This document shows positions 19,112-27,951 of a stretch of DNA of 64,000 nt, piece after piece. Below the pieces are notes generated by a model. The model did not search any database. It was not told where the DNA came from and worked only from the letters and a program-made list of their open reading frames with translations. Position numbers and translations under genes: made by a program. The stretch comes from Azospira inquinata (lineage in GTDB: Bacteria > Pseudomonadota > Gammaproteobacteria > Burkholderiales > Rhodocyclaceae), in assembly GCF_018905915.1 (NCBI RefSeq), contig NZ_CP064782.1:620001-684000 (forward strand), written 5' to 3'. How positions within the stretch are numbered: the first letter of the stretch is position 1; each line of letters opens with the position of its first letter.

Positions 19112-19150
19112 TACACTGGCATTCCCATTCATCATCGAAAGGCCAGTCCT

Positions 19151-19612
19151 ATGGAACGTCGGGATATGTTGAAAACCGTGGCCGGGACGGTGGCCGGAGT
19201 CCTGGCCGCCCAGGCCATGGCGGCGGAATCCACCGGTACTCCGGACGCCCATCACCACCACCAGCACGGCGCCATGGGTCAGCCCTACACCGCCCTGAGC
19301 ACCACCGCCGGCCATTGTCTCCAGGCGGGGGAAACCTGCCTCAGCCACTGTCTGGTGCTCCTGGGCCAAGGGGAAACCCACATGGCCCCCTGCGCCCAGG
19401 CGGTGCGGGAAATGCTGGCGGTCTGCGACGCCCTGGCCCGGCTGGCCCTGCAACAATCCTCCTTCACCCCGGCCCAGGCCAAAGTGGCGGCGGAGGTCTG
19501 CGCCCATTGCCAGAAGGCCTGCCAGGAACACGCGGACCAGCACGAGGAATGCCAGGCCTGCGCCATAGCCTGCGCTGCCTGCGAAAAGGAATGTCGGGCC
19601 CTGGCGGCCTGA
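19151..19612 (+). CDS. Four-helix bundle copper-storage protein, Csp1-like
   Basis: 153 residues. The N terminus MERRDMLKTVAGTVAG has twin arginines and a hydrophobic core ending AMAA, consistent with a TAT signal. The mature protein starts with a His cluster (HHHHQHG) and then contains 13 Cys arranged on helices (GHC, ETCLSHC, APC, VC, VCAHCQKAC, EECQACAIACAACEKEC). Thirteen Cys lining a four-helix bundle is the hallmark of methanotroph Csp1, which stores Cu(I) and is exported by TAT. The role here would be copper buffering outside the cytosol. It is immediately upstream of a heavy-metal RND efflux operon, which supports a shared metal-handling job. Confidence 0.88.
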   Translation: MERRDMLKTVAGTVAGVLAAQAMAAESTGTPDAHHHHQHGAMGQPYTALSTTAGHCLQAGETCLSHCLVLLGQGETHMAPCAQAVREMLAVCDALARLALQQSSFTPAQAKVAAEVCAHCQKACQEHADQHEECQACAIACAACEKECRALAA

Positions 19613-19633
19613 ACCCGCACCAGGCCCGGAACC

Positions 19634-19658
19634 AGCCCGCCCACCGGCGGGCTTTTTT
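19634..19658 (+). terminator. Rho-independent terminator after the copper-storage gene
   Basis: GCCCGCC (19635-19641) pairs with GGCGGGC (19646-19652) around CACC, followed by six T. Confidence 0.85.
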
Positions 19659-19672
19659 CTGCCCGGTGCCGC

Positions 19673-19732
19673 CGCCTTTCCGCCTTTCCGCCTTTCCGCC
19701 TTCTACCTAAACGCCTGAACGCCTGAACGCCC
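19673..19732. repeat. Short tandem repeats, CGCCTTTC x3 plus CGCCTGAA x2
   Basis: Three exact copies of the 8-mer CGCCTTTC (19673-19696) plus a partial copy, then two copies of CGCCTGAA nearby. They lie between the terminator and the efflux-operon promoter. Confidence 0.7.
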
Positions 19733-19759
19733 CCCCGTCTTTACAGTTCCTTACCCGGG

Positions 19760-19792
19760 CTTAAGCCTGTCTTAAGCTTGGCCAACTAGACT
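19760..19792 (+). promoter_or_regulatory. PmrA/QseB-type direct repeat and promoter of the RND efflux operon
   Basis: CTTAAG-CCTGT-CTTAAG at 19760-19776 is a perfect match to the PmrA box pattern YTTAAK-N5-YTTAAK, an 11-base-spaced direct repeat typical of OmpR-family dimers. A possible -10 TAGACT lies at 19787-19792 and the operon's first ATG at 19821. Confidence 0.65.
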
Positions 19793-19820
19793 GGGGGTCA
19801 AAATCACTCCGGGTATTGCC

Positions 19821-20945
19821 ATGATCTCTCGCCCCTTTTCCCTCACCGCGGCGGCCGCTTTGCTGTGTGCCGCCTTCGCCCTGCCCCTCCAGGCTGCCCC
19901 GGCGGCCCCCGCCAATTTCGTTCCCATCAGTCCGGCCCAGGCCCAGGCCCTGGGAGTGGTAAGCCAGCCCCTGGCCCCGGCCGGACAGGGCCAGATCGCC
20001 AGCTTGCCCGCCAAGGTGGTGGTGCCGGTGGAACAGCTGCGGGTGGTGGCCGCCCCCCTGGCCGGCTTGATCACCCAGGTGGCGGTGGTGGCTGGCCAAT
20101 CGGTGAAAAAAGGCCAGGTGCTAGCCCGGCTCTCCAGCCCGGGGCTCCTGCAAATCCAGCGGGATTATCTCCAGGCCCGGCAACAGGCGGACCTCATGGG
20201 GCGTAACGCCCGGCGGGACGAACAGCTCTACCAGGAAGGCATCATTGCCCAATCCCGCTATCAGGCCACCCGGGCCGGACAAAAGGAGGCGGAAGTAGCC
20301 GCCGCCGCCCTGGGTGAGGAATTGCGCCTGGCCGGGGTGGCCGGGGGCAAACACGGCATCACCCCGGAAGTGGCCATTGTGGCGCCCCTGACCGGGGAGG
20401 TGCTGGACGCTCCGGCGGCCATCGGCACCCGGGTGGATATGGCGGCCCCCCTGTTCACCGTGGGCCGCCTTTCCCCCCTGTGGCTGGAAATCCAGGTGCC
20501 CGCCGCCCTGGCCGCCCAGGTAAGGGAAGGCCAGCCGGTCCAGGTGGTGCGCAGCCCGGCCCGGGGCCGGATCATTAATGTGGGACGGCAGATCGCCGGC
20601 ACCAGCCAGACCGTGACCCTGCGGGCCCGGCTGGATCAGGGCACGGACAGTCTGCGGCCGGGCCAGCTGGTGGAAGCCGCCGTGGGGGCCGCGCCCGGCG
20701 CTGCCCCTGCCGGACAGGCGTCTTTCCTGGTGCCCCAGGGGGCCCTGGTGCGGGAAGGGGGCAAAACTTACCTCTTCGTGGCTGTGGCCAAGGGCTACCA
20801 GGCCTGGCCGGTACGGGTCCTGGGCACCACGGGGAGCGGCGCCCTGGTGGCCGGTCCCCGCCTGACAGGTGGACTGCGGGTGGCGGTGAAGGGCCTAAGT
20901 TCTCTGAAATCCGCCTGGACCGGCGCTGCGGCTGAGGGGGAATAA
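19821..20945 (+). CDS. Heavy-metal RND efflux, periplasmic adaptor subunit (CusB/CzcB family)
   Basis: 374 residues with a Sec signal peptide (about 1-25, ending LQAAP). The membrane-fusion architecture is visible: barrel-sandwich half motif VVAAPLAGLITQVAVVAGQSVKKGQVLARLSSPGL, a helical hairpin (IQRDYLQARQQADL to AALGEELRLAG), the second lipoyl half (IVAPLTGEVLDAPAAIGTRVD) and the beta-barrel/membrane-proximal part. It would link the inner-membrane pump to the outer-membrane channel. No His-rich metal-binding N-terminal extension is present. Its stop overlaps the pump's start by one base (TAATG), so the two are translationally coupled. Confidence 0.9.
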   Translation: MISRPFSLTAAAALLCAAFALPLQAAPAAPANFVPISPAQAQALGVVSQPLAPAGQGQIASLPAKVVVPVEQLRVVAAPLAGLITQVAVVAGQSVKKGQVLARLSSPGLLQIQRDYLQARQQADLMGRNARRDEQLYQEGIIAQSRYQATRAGQKEAEVAAAALGEELRLAGVAGGKHGITPEVAIVAPLTGEVLDAPAAIGTRVDMAAPLFTVGRLSPLWLEIQVPAALAAQVREGQPVQVVRSPARGRIINVGRQIAGTSQTVTLRARLDQGTDSLRPGQLVEAAVGAAPGAAPAGQASFLVPQGALVREGGKTYLFVAVAKGYQAWPVRVLGTTGSGALVAGPRLTGGLRVAVKGLSSLKSAWTGAAAEGE

Positions 20946-23900
20946 TGCTCTCCCGTCTGGTCGAATTTTCCCTCACCCAGCGCCTCCTGGTGCTGGTGCT
21001 CACCGCCCTGATGGTGGTGGCGGGCGTCATGGCCTACCGCAGCCTGCCTATCGACGCCTTTCCCGATGTATCCACCACCCAGGTCAAAATTATCATGAAG
21101 GCCCCGGGCATGACCCCGGAAGAGGTGGAAAACCGCATTGTGGTGCCCATTGAACAGGAAATGCTGGGCATTCCCCACCAGCGCCTGCTGCGCACCACCT
21201 CCAAATACGCCATCGCCGACATCACCATCGACTTCGACGACGGCACGGACATTTACTGGGCCCGCCAGCAGGTGGCGGAGCGCCTGGGTAACGCCAGCGG
21301 CGCCCTGCCGCCCCAGGCCAGCGGGGGCATGGCCCCCATTACCACCCCCCTGGGGGAAATGTTCATGTTCACCATTGAAGGCCCCTTGAGCCTGGAACAG
21401 AAGCGCAGCCTGCTGGACTGGACTATCCGGCCCCAGCTGCGCACCCTGCGGGGGGTGGCGGATGTGAATAGCCTGGGGGGCATGGCCCGGGCCTTTGAAG
21501 TGGTGCCGGACCCGGCTGCCCTGAACGCCCGGGGGGTTTCCCTGGCGGACCTGAAGGCAGCCGTAGAGGGCAATAACCGCAACGACGGGGCGGGCCGCCT
21601 CACGGAAGGGGAAGAAACCCTGCTGGTGCGGGTGGAAGGGGCGGTCCGGTCCCTGGACGATCTGCGGGCCATCGTCATCGCCAACCGTAACGGGGTGCCG
21701 GTGCGGGTGGGGGATGTGGCCCAGGTGCGCCTGGGCTCCCTGACCCGCTACGGGGCCGTCACCAAGGACGGCAAGGGCGAGGCGGTGGAAGGCCTGGTGC
21801 TGGGCCTGCGGGGCGCCAACGCCCAGCAGGTGGTGGCCGGGGTCAAAGACAAGCTGGCGGATATCCAGAAAACCCTGCCCAAGGGCGTCACCATCGAGCC
21901 CTTCTACGACCGGGGCAACCTGGTGGAACGGGCCGTGGGCACGGTGGCAGAAGCCCTGGGGGAAGCCATTGTGCTGGTCATCCTCCTGCTCCTGGCCTTC
22001 CTCGGCAATTTCCGGGCGGCCCTGGTGGTGTCCCTGATTCTGCCCCTCTCCGCCCTGCTCACCTTCATTCTCATGAACTGGTTCGGCCTTTCCGCCAATC
22101 TCATGAGCCTGGGAGGCCTGGCCATCGCCATCGGCATGCTGGTGGACGGGGCCGTGGTGATTGTGGAAAACGTGGAATCCCACCTCTCCCAGCCCGCCGA
22201 CCAGACCCGTCTGCCCCTGCTCCACGTGGTCTATCGGGCGGTGCGGGAAGTGACCCTGCCCGTAGCCTCCGGCATCGCCATCATCATCATCGTCTTTTTC
22301 CCCCTGCTCACCCTGGAGGGCCTGGAAGGCAAGCTCTTCATTCCCGTGGCCCTGACCATCGTCTTCGCCCTGGCCGCCTCCCTGGTGCTGGCCCTGACCG
22401 TGATTCCGGCCCTGGCCTCCCTGCTCATGCGCCAAGGGGAACACCATGAATCCTGGCTGGTGAAAAAGCTCAACGCCGCCTACGCCCCCCTCCAGGCCTG
22501 GTCCTTCACCCACACCAAGGCCATGGTCCTGGGCGCCCTGGGCCTCCTGGCCCTGGCGGCGGGGGCCTACACCCTGCTGGGCAAGACCTTCCTGCCCACC
22601 ATGGACGAGGGGGACATGATCATGCAGCTGGAAAAGCTGCCCTCCATCAGCCTGGATAACACCACGGCCATGGACAGCCGCATCCAGAAAGCCATCCTGG
22701 CCCGGGTGCCGGAGGTGAAAAAAATCGTCGCCCGGGTGGGGGCGGATGAAATCGGCCTGGACCCCATGGGCCTCAATGAAACGGATACCTTCCTGGTGCT
22801 CAAGCCCATGGACCAGTGGCGCAAGCCGGACAAGGATTGGCTCACGGACCAGGTGCGGGGAGTCATGGCCGACTTCCCGGGCATCGCCTACAGCTTCACC
22901 CAGCCCATCGACATGCGGGTTTCGGAAATGCTCACCGGGGTGCGGGGGGATATCGCCATCAAGATTTTCGGCACGGACCTGGACCGGCTCAACCAGCTGG
23001 CGGACCAGACCGTGGCCATCGTCAAGGCCGTGCCCGGGGCGGAAGACACCTTCACCAAGAAAAATGCCGGGGTCCAATACCTGAAGGTGGATCTGGACCG
23101 GCTGGCGGTGGGCCGCCTGGGCCTGCCCGTGGAACAGGTGCAGGACGCCCTAAAGACCCTGCTGGAAGGCCTCCCCGCCGGTCAGGTGGTGGAGCCGGGA
23201 CGGCGCACCCCGGTGTTGCTGCGGGGCGGGGCTGACCTCCAGGCCAGCGTGGACCGCTTTGCCGACCTGCGCCTCACCCTGCCCGATGGAGGCACCGTGC
23301 CCCTGGCCCAGGTGGCCCGCCTGGAGCGGGTGGAAGGGCCGGTGAAAGTGGATCGGGAAAACGCCCAGCGTTACGTGGTCATCCAATCCAATGTGCGGGG
23401 CCGGGATCTGGTCAGCTTCGTCCAGGACGCCCAGGCCGGGGTGGCCCAGAAAATCAAGCTGCCCGCCGGTTACCACATTGTCTGGGGCGGCCAGTTTGAA
23501 AACCAGCAACGGGCCGCCCAGCGCCTCATGCTGGTGGTGCCCGTGGCCCTGGGGCTGATTTTCCTGCTCCTCTTTTCCACCTTCGGTTCCCTGCGTCAGG
23601 CCGGTCTGGTCCTGGGCATGATCCCCTTCGCCCTGGTGGGTGGCGTGCTGGCCCTGCTCATTTCCGGCCAATACCTGTCCGTGCCCGCCTCCGTGGGCTT
23701 CATCGCCCTCCTGGGTATTGCGGTGCTGAACGGGGTGGTAATGGTCACCTATTTCAACCAGCTCCAGGCCCAGGGCCTGCCCCTGGATCAGGTGGTGCGG
23801 GACGGGGCAAAGCGGCGTCTGCGCCCGGTGCTCATGACCGCCTCCATCACCGCCCTGGGCCTGGTGCCCCTGCTTTTCGCCAGCGGCCCGGGCTCGGAGA

Positions 23901-24013
23901 TCCAGAAACCCCTGGCCATTGTGGTCATCGGCGGGCTGGTGAGTTCCACCCTGCTCACCCTGCTGCTCCTGCCCATTCTTTACCGCCATTTCGAAGCCAA
24001 GGCCCGGTCATGA
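20945..24013 (+). CDS. Heavy-metal RND efflux pump, CusA/CzcA family
   Basis: 1022 residues with the RND layout: TM1 (LLVLVLTALMVVAGVMAY), a large periplasmic loop with the HME-type start LPIDAFPDVSTTQVKI, the TM2-6 block, a second periplasmic loop and TM7-12. TM4 carries D401 in AIGMLVDGAVVIVENVESH, the proton-relay acidic position. The pump exports metal cations by proton antiport. Metal specificity is not certain: TM4 lacks the DFG motif of CzcA-type Zn/Co/Cd pumps and also the VDAAIVM form of CusA, so it is neither a typical CzcA nor a typical CusA. The upstream copper-storage gene makes copper a reasonable guess. Confidence 0.92.
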   Translation: MLSRLVEFSLTQRLLVLVLTALMVVAGVMAYRSLPIDAFPDVSTTQVKIIMKAPGMTPEEVENRIVVPIEQEMLGIPHQRLLRTTSKYAIADITIDFDDGTDIYWARQQVAERLGNASGALPPQASGGMAPITTPLGEMFMFTIEGPLSLEQKRSLLDWTIRPQLRTLRGVADVNSLGGMARAFEVVPDPAALNARGVSLADLKAAVEGNNRNDGAGRLTEGEETLLVRVEGAVRSLDDLRAIVIANRNGVPVRVGDVAQVRLGSLTRYGAVTKDGKGEAVEGLVLGLRGANAQQVVAGVKDKLADIQKTLPKGVTIEPFYDRGNLVERAVGTVAEALGEAIVLVILLLLAFLGNFRAALVVSLILPLSALLTFILMNWFGLSANLMSLGGLAIAIGMLVDGAVVIVENVESHLSQPADQTRLPLLHVVYRAVREVTLPVASGIAIIIIVFFPLLTLEGLEGKLFIPVALTIVFALAASLVLALTVIPALASLLMRQGEHHESWLVKKLNAAYAPLQAWSFTHTKAMVLGALGLLALAAGAYTLLGKTFLPTMDEGDMIMQLEKLPSISLDNTTAMDSRIQKAILARVPEVKKIVARVGADEIGLDPMGLNETDTFLVLKPMDQWRKPDKDWLTDQVRGVMADFPGIAYSFTQPIDMRVSEMLTGVRGDIAIKIFGTDLDRLNQLADQTVAIVKAVPGAEDTFTKKNAGVQYLKVDLDRLAVGRLGLPVEQVQDALKTLLEGLPAGQVVEPGRRTPVLLRGGADLQASVDRFADLRLTLPDGGTVPLAQVARLERVEGPVKVDRENAQRYVVIQSNVRGRDLVSFVQDAQAGVAQKIKLPAGYHIVWGGQFENQQRAAQRLMLVVPVALGLIFLLLFSTFGSLRQAGLVLGMIPFALVGGVLALLISGQYLSVPASVGFIALLGIAVLNGVVMVTYFNQLQAQGLPLDQVVRDGAKRRLRPVLMTASITALGLVPLLFASGPGSEIQKPLAIVVIGGLVSSTLLTLLLLPILYRHFEAKARS

Positions 24014-24106
24014 CCTCTATCCCACGCCCCAGCGCCCCCCGTTTTCCCGGGCATTCTCGGGCCCTGGGGCCCTTGACCAGCCTTAGCTCTATCGACGGAG
24101 TTATTC

Positions 24107-24427
24107 ATGCATAACCCCTCCCGCCCCGTGGATATCTGCCTCACCCTGGTGATTCCTCCCACCCTGGAGGATGCCATGGTGGATTTTCTCCTCGCCCATA
24201 GCGACGCGGTGGGCCATTTCACCTCCCGTCCGGTGGATGCCCATGGCAATGATTTGGACTACGCCTCCGCCGCTGAACAGGTCCGGGGCCGGGCCCGCCG
24301 CATGCGCCTCCAGGCCCTCATGGCCAGCGGCGACGTGCATCAACTGCTACGGGAATTACAAGACCAGTTCAAAGGGGCGGACCTGTTTTACTGGACCACC
24401 CCCGTCCTGGAAACGGGCCGGATCTAA
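24107..24427 (+). CDS. DUF3240 family protein
   Basis: 106 residues, soluble. It shows the family pattern: N-terminal VDICLTLVIPPTLEDAMVDFLL, then GHFTSRPVDAHG, EQVRGRARRMRLQALM and C-terminal FYWTTPVLETGRI. The ferredoxin-like, PII-like composition suggests a small regulatory or metal-sensing subunit. DUF3240 genes are repeatedly found inside heavy-metal RND operons; the biochemical role is unknown. It lies between the pump (93-base gap) and the channel gene (41-base gap) on the same strand. Confidence 0.88.
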   Translation: MHNPSRPVDICLTLVIPPTLEDAMVDFLLAHSDAVGHFTSRPVDAHGNDLDYASAAEQVRGRARRMRLQALMASGDVHQLLRELQDQFKGADLFYWTTPVLETGRI

Positions 24428-24468
24428 GGGGCATTTCCGCCCCCCGGCCCCTTTGTCACGAGACTGCC

Positions 24469-25752
24469 ATGCCCCATCCTCATTTTCCCCGTCCCCTCCG
24501 CCCCCTGGGCCTGATCCTGGGGCTGTGCTACGCCCTGTCCGGCCCTGCCTGGGGCGCCGAGGGTCTGCCCACGCCCCCCTATCCCAGCGCCGACCTGCCG
24601 CCGCTCCAGGCCGCTCTCCAGGCCATTCGCAATGCCCCCATGGCCAAGGAGGCCGACGCCATGTTGAGCGCCGAACAGGCCAACCGGAAACGTCTGGAAG
24701 CCGGGCCCTACGAATGGACCACCCGGCTCACCACCCAGCAACGCCGGGTCAATCCCAGCGATGAGCGTTTCCGGGAATGGCAGGGCGCCCTGGAACACAC
24801 CCTGCGTCTGCCGGGCAAGGCCGCCCTGGACGCCAAAATCGGCGCCCAGGGGGAAGCGACGGCCCATACCGCCCTGGGGGACGCCCTCCATGAAACCTCC
24901 CGCAGCCTGCTGCAAACCTGGTTCGACTGGCTGCGGGCCCGGGAAACGGCCCGCCAGTGGGCCGCCCAGGCCGATTCCCAGGAAAAGCAGCGGCGCACCA
25001 CGACCCGCCGGGTGCAGCTGGGTGACGCCCCCAAGCTGGAACTGATGCAGGCGGAAGCCGCCGCCGCCCAGGCCCAGGCCGCCCGGGAACAGGCCCGGCT
25101 CCAGGAACAGGTGGCTCTGGCGGCCCTCAGCGCCCGCTTTCCCACCCTGCCCCGGCCCGAAAATATCCATCCCAGCGAGCCCCAGCCCCTGGAACCGGGC
25201 CCCTGGCAGGAACGCCTGCTGACCCAGAGCCATGAACTGACCCTGGCCCGGGCCCAGACGGAACACGCCCGTCTTCTGGCCTCCCGGGCCGATGCGGACA
25301 AGCTGCCCGATCCCACCGTGGGCGTGCAGATTGGCTCGGAACGGGCCGGGGAAGAACGGCTGGCCGCCCTGACCCTGACCATTCCCCTGCCCGGGGGCGC
25401 CCGCCGGGCTGCCGCCGACCAGCAGGTGGCCCTCTCCAGCGCCGCCGCCAGCCGGGAAGCCGCCGCCCAGGCCAAGGTCAGCGCCGAAGTAGCGGGCCTG
25501 CTGGCCACCGCCCGGGCCGCCTACGACAGCTGGCGCCTGGCGGAAGACGCCGCCCGGCGCATGGAAGAGTCGGCCCACCTCATGGGCCGGGCCTATCAGC
25601 TGGGGGAAGCGGGCATTGCGGAATTGCTGGTGGCCCAGCGCCAGGCCAACGAGGCCCGGCTGGGCGCCAACCGGGCCCGGCTGGACGCCCTGGAAGCCCG
25701 CTATCGGGTTTATGTGGATGCCCATCTACTCTGGGACGCGGACGAGGATTAA
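24469..25752 (+). CDS. Heavy-metal RND efflux, outer-membrane channel (TolC/CzcC family)
   Basis: 427 residues with a signal peptide (LILGLCYALSGPAWGAEG). The TolC-like internal repeat of long helices is evident: DAMLSAEQANRKRLEAGPYE, the ARETARQWAAQADSQEKQRR stretch, LELMQAEAAAAQAQAAREQ, then a second half with LTLARAQTEHARLLASRADA and ASREAAAQAKVSAEVAGLL. Beta-strand pairs such as DPTVGVQIGSE form the barrel. No lipobox Cys is present. It completes the tripartite exporter. Finding the channel last, after DUF3240, differs from the C-B-A order of czc. Confidence 0.88.
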   Translation: MPHPHFPRPLRPLGLILGLCYALSGPAWGAEGLPTPPYPSADLPPLQAALQAIRNAPMAKEADAMLSAEQANRKRLEAGPYEWTTRLTTQQRRVNPSDERFREWQGALEHTLRLPGKAALDAKIGAQGEATAHTALGDALHETSRSLLQTWFDWLRARETARQWAAQADSQEKQRRTTTRRVQLGDAPKLELMQAEAAAAQAQAAREQARLQEQVALAALSARFPTLPRPENIHPSEPQPLEPGPWQERLLTQSHELTLARAQTEHARLLASRADADKLPDPTVGVQIGSERAGEERLAALTLTIPLPGGARRAAADQQVALSSAAASREAAAQAKVSAEVAGLLATARAAYDSWRLAEDAARRMEESAHLMGRAYQLGEAGIAELLVAQRQANEARLGANRARLDALEARYRVYVDAHLLWDADED

Positions 25753-25870
25753 ACTCCTGCTTTGCTCCGGGGGAGGCCGGGGCAAAACCCTAAAAATCTT
25801 ACCCGGCCGGGTTATGCCGTAATGCTAAACTTGGCCGCCAACGTCCAGATTGTTTGCCCAGGGGCCCGCT

Positions 25871-27853
25871 ATGCCACAGACCTCCATCCGACAGCGCCTT
25901 TTTTTCCTCACCGCCATTCCCCTCCTGGCCCTCCTCCTGGGGGCCGCCGTCCTACTCCTTGACGCCTACCGGGGCCTTTCCGGGGCCCAGCGCACCGCCG
26001 AACTACTGCGCTATTCGGTGGCCGCCGGCAACCTAATCCACAGCCTGCAAAGCGAACGGGGGGCCAGCGCGGGCTTTCTCCAATCCCAGGGAAGCAAGTT
26101 TGCCGATGTCCTGCCCGGCCTGCGCCAGGAGACAGACAGCCGTCTGGCGGCCTACCGGGACCGGCTGGCAAACCTAGCACTGGACGACCTGCCCACCCTC
26201 AAGGCCGGGGTCGCCCAAGTGGACCAGCAGTTGGCCGAATTGGCCTCCATGCGCCAGGGGATCAGCGCCCTGCAAACCACCCCGGCCCAATCCACCCCCT
26301 ATTACAGCCGGACCGTGGAAACCCTGATCGGCGCCATGGGCCGGGTGGCGGACTACAACACGGATGCGGCCATCAGCACCCGGATCACCGCCTATATCGC
26401 CTTTGTCCGGGGTAAGGAAAACGCCGGGCAGGAACGGGCCCTGACCACCCAGATTCTGGTGGCCGACCGGGCCCCCCTGCCCTTGTACCGCCAGCTGCTG
26501 GAAAGAATCCATAAGCAGGATGCCTATTTCAGCCTCTTTTCCGGCTACGCGGAGGAGACGGAAAAAGCCGCCTTCGATGCCGTCATGGCGGCCGCCCCGG
26601 CCCAGGAAGTCAGCCGTATGCGGGAACTGATCGGGGGCAAGGTGCCGGAGGGCGGCTTTGGGGTGGACCCGGCCCTGTGGTTTAAAACCGTCACGGAAAA
26701 AATCCAGGGCCTGCATCAGGTGGAAGAAACCCTGGCCGCCCACATCGACCGGGAAGCCAACGCCCTGATCGCCAGCCACCGCCACACCCTGATCCTCACC
26801 GCCAGCGGTGCCGCCCTGGCCCTGGCCCTGACGGTAATCCTGGCCTGGGTTATGGGCCGCAGCATCAGCGGCCCCATGGAGGCAGCGGTGGCGGAAGCGG
26901 AATACGCGGTGGCCCACAACGATTTCACCCGCCAACTGGCCACCGGGGGCGCCACGGAGGTGGTCCGGGTGGCCCAGGCCTTCAACAGCCTGTTCCAGAA
27001 ATTCCGCCAGACCCTCCAGGAAACCGCTGCTTCCAGCGCCCAGATTGCCGCAGCGGCGGACGATCTGGTGCGCTCTTCCGCGGAAGTGGACCAGACCGCC
27101 TCCCACGCCGCCGATTCCACCTCCACCGTGGCCGCCGCCGTGGAACAGGTTTCCGTCAGCGTCAGCGAAACCGCCTCCAGCGCCCATGCGGCCAGCGACC
27201 TGGTGAGCCGCTCCGGACAGGAGACGGAGGAAGCTCTGGGGGTCATGAGCCGGGCGGTACAGAACATCGACCGGATTGCCCTGCTCATCGGCCAATCCGG
27301 TCAGCAGGTCACGGTCCTGGAACAAAACTCGGACAAAATCGGCGGCATTATCCAGGTGATTCAGGATATTGCGGACCAGACCAATCTGCTCGCCTTGAAC
27401 GCCGCCATCGAGGCGGCCCGGGCCGGGGAACAGGGCCGGGGCTTTGCCGTGGTGGCGGACGAGGTGCGCAAGCTGGCGGAGCGCACCTCCCAATCCACGG
27501 GGGAAATCACCGGTCTGGTGGATACCATCCGGACCCAGATCGGCAACACGGTCACCTCCATGCAGGGGGCCCAGGAGGCGGCGGAAAGCAACAAGACCCT
27601 GGTGGGGGAATCCCAGCAGGCCCTGCGGGGCATCGGGGACAATTCCAGCCAGGTGGTGAGCCATGTGCACAGCATTGCGGACGCCATCCAGGAACAGGAC
27701 CAGGCCCTGCAACAGGTGGCCACCAATGTGGAACAGATCGCCCAGCTCACGGAAAAAAGCCGGGAAGTGGCGGATAACAACAGCCGCACGGCAGACCAGC
27801 TCAACGCCCTGGCCGCCCGCTTGAAGGAAATCGTGGGCCGCTTCAAGGTCTAG
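25871..27853 (+). CDS. Methyl-accepting chemotaxis protein with NIT sensor domain
   Basis: 660 residues from the ATG at 25871 (a TTG seven codons upstream is an alternative). TM1 lies at about 13-35 and TM2 at about 305-325. The periplasmic region begins [23 protein letters not shown], the signature of the NIT nitrate/nitrite-responsive helical domain, and continues to about 290. HAMP follows, then the signalling helices with the highly conserved hairpin tip ([41 protein letters not shown] in pieces). No C-terminal CheR-tethering pentapeptide is visible. It likely mediates taxis to nitrate or nitrite, relevant for a denitrifier. It is a single gene with a strong terminator. Confidence 0.9.
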   Translation: MPQTSIRQRLFFLTAIPLLALLLGAAVLLLDAYRGLSGAQRTAELLRYSVAAGNLIHSLQSERGASAGFLQSQGSKFADVLPGLRQETDSRLAAYRDRLANLALDDLPTLKAGVAQVDQQLAELASMRQGISALQTTPAQSTPYYSRTVETLIGAMGRVADYNTDAAISTRITAYIAFVRGKENAGQERALTTQILVADRAPLPLYRQLLERIHKQDAYFSLFSGYAEETEKAAFDAVMAAAPAQEVSRMRELIGGKVPEGGFGVDPALWFKTVTEKIQGLHQVEETLAAHIDREANALIASHRHTLILTASGAALALALTVILAWVMGRSISGPMEAAVAEAEYAVAHNDFTRQLATGGATEVVRVAQAFNSLFQKFRQTLQETAASSAQIAAAADDLVRSSAEVDQTASHAADSTSTVAAAVEQVSVSVSETASSAHAASDLVSRSGQETEEALGVMSRAVQNIDRIALLIGQSGQQVTVLEQNSDKIGGIIQVIQDIADQTNLLALNAAIEAARAGEQGRGFAVVADEVRKLAERTSQSTGEITGLVDTIRTQIGNTVTSMQGAQEAAESNKTLVGESQQALRGIGDNSSQVVSHVHSIADAIQEQDQALQQVATNVEQIAQLTEKSREVADNNSRTADQLNALAARLKEIVGRFKV

Positions 27854-27876
27854 GTCGGGGTACTTGCCCCAAACGC

Positions 27877-27904
27877 AAAAAAGCCGCCCGAGGGCGGCTT
27901 TTTT
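27877..27904. terminator. Bidirectional terminator between the MCP and CoA-transferase genes
   Basis: GCCGCC (27883-27888) pairs with GGCGGC (27893-27898), with AAAAAA before and TTTTTT after. The two genes converge here. Confidence 0.88.
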
Positions 27905-27951
27905 ATCGGGCTGGAACCGGAGTTCCAGCCTTTTACGGTGGCCTCAAGGGC

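Noticed and set aside
20795-23077. 760-codon open frame opposite the RND pump
   Set aside because: Composition is that of a shadow frame (His/Gly/Gln-rich) and the pump's RND motifs are intact.
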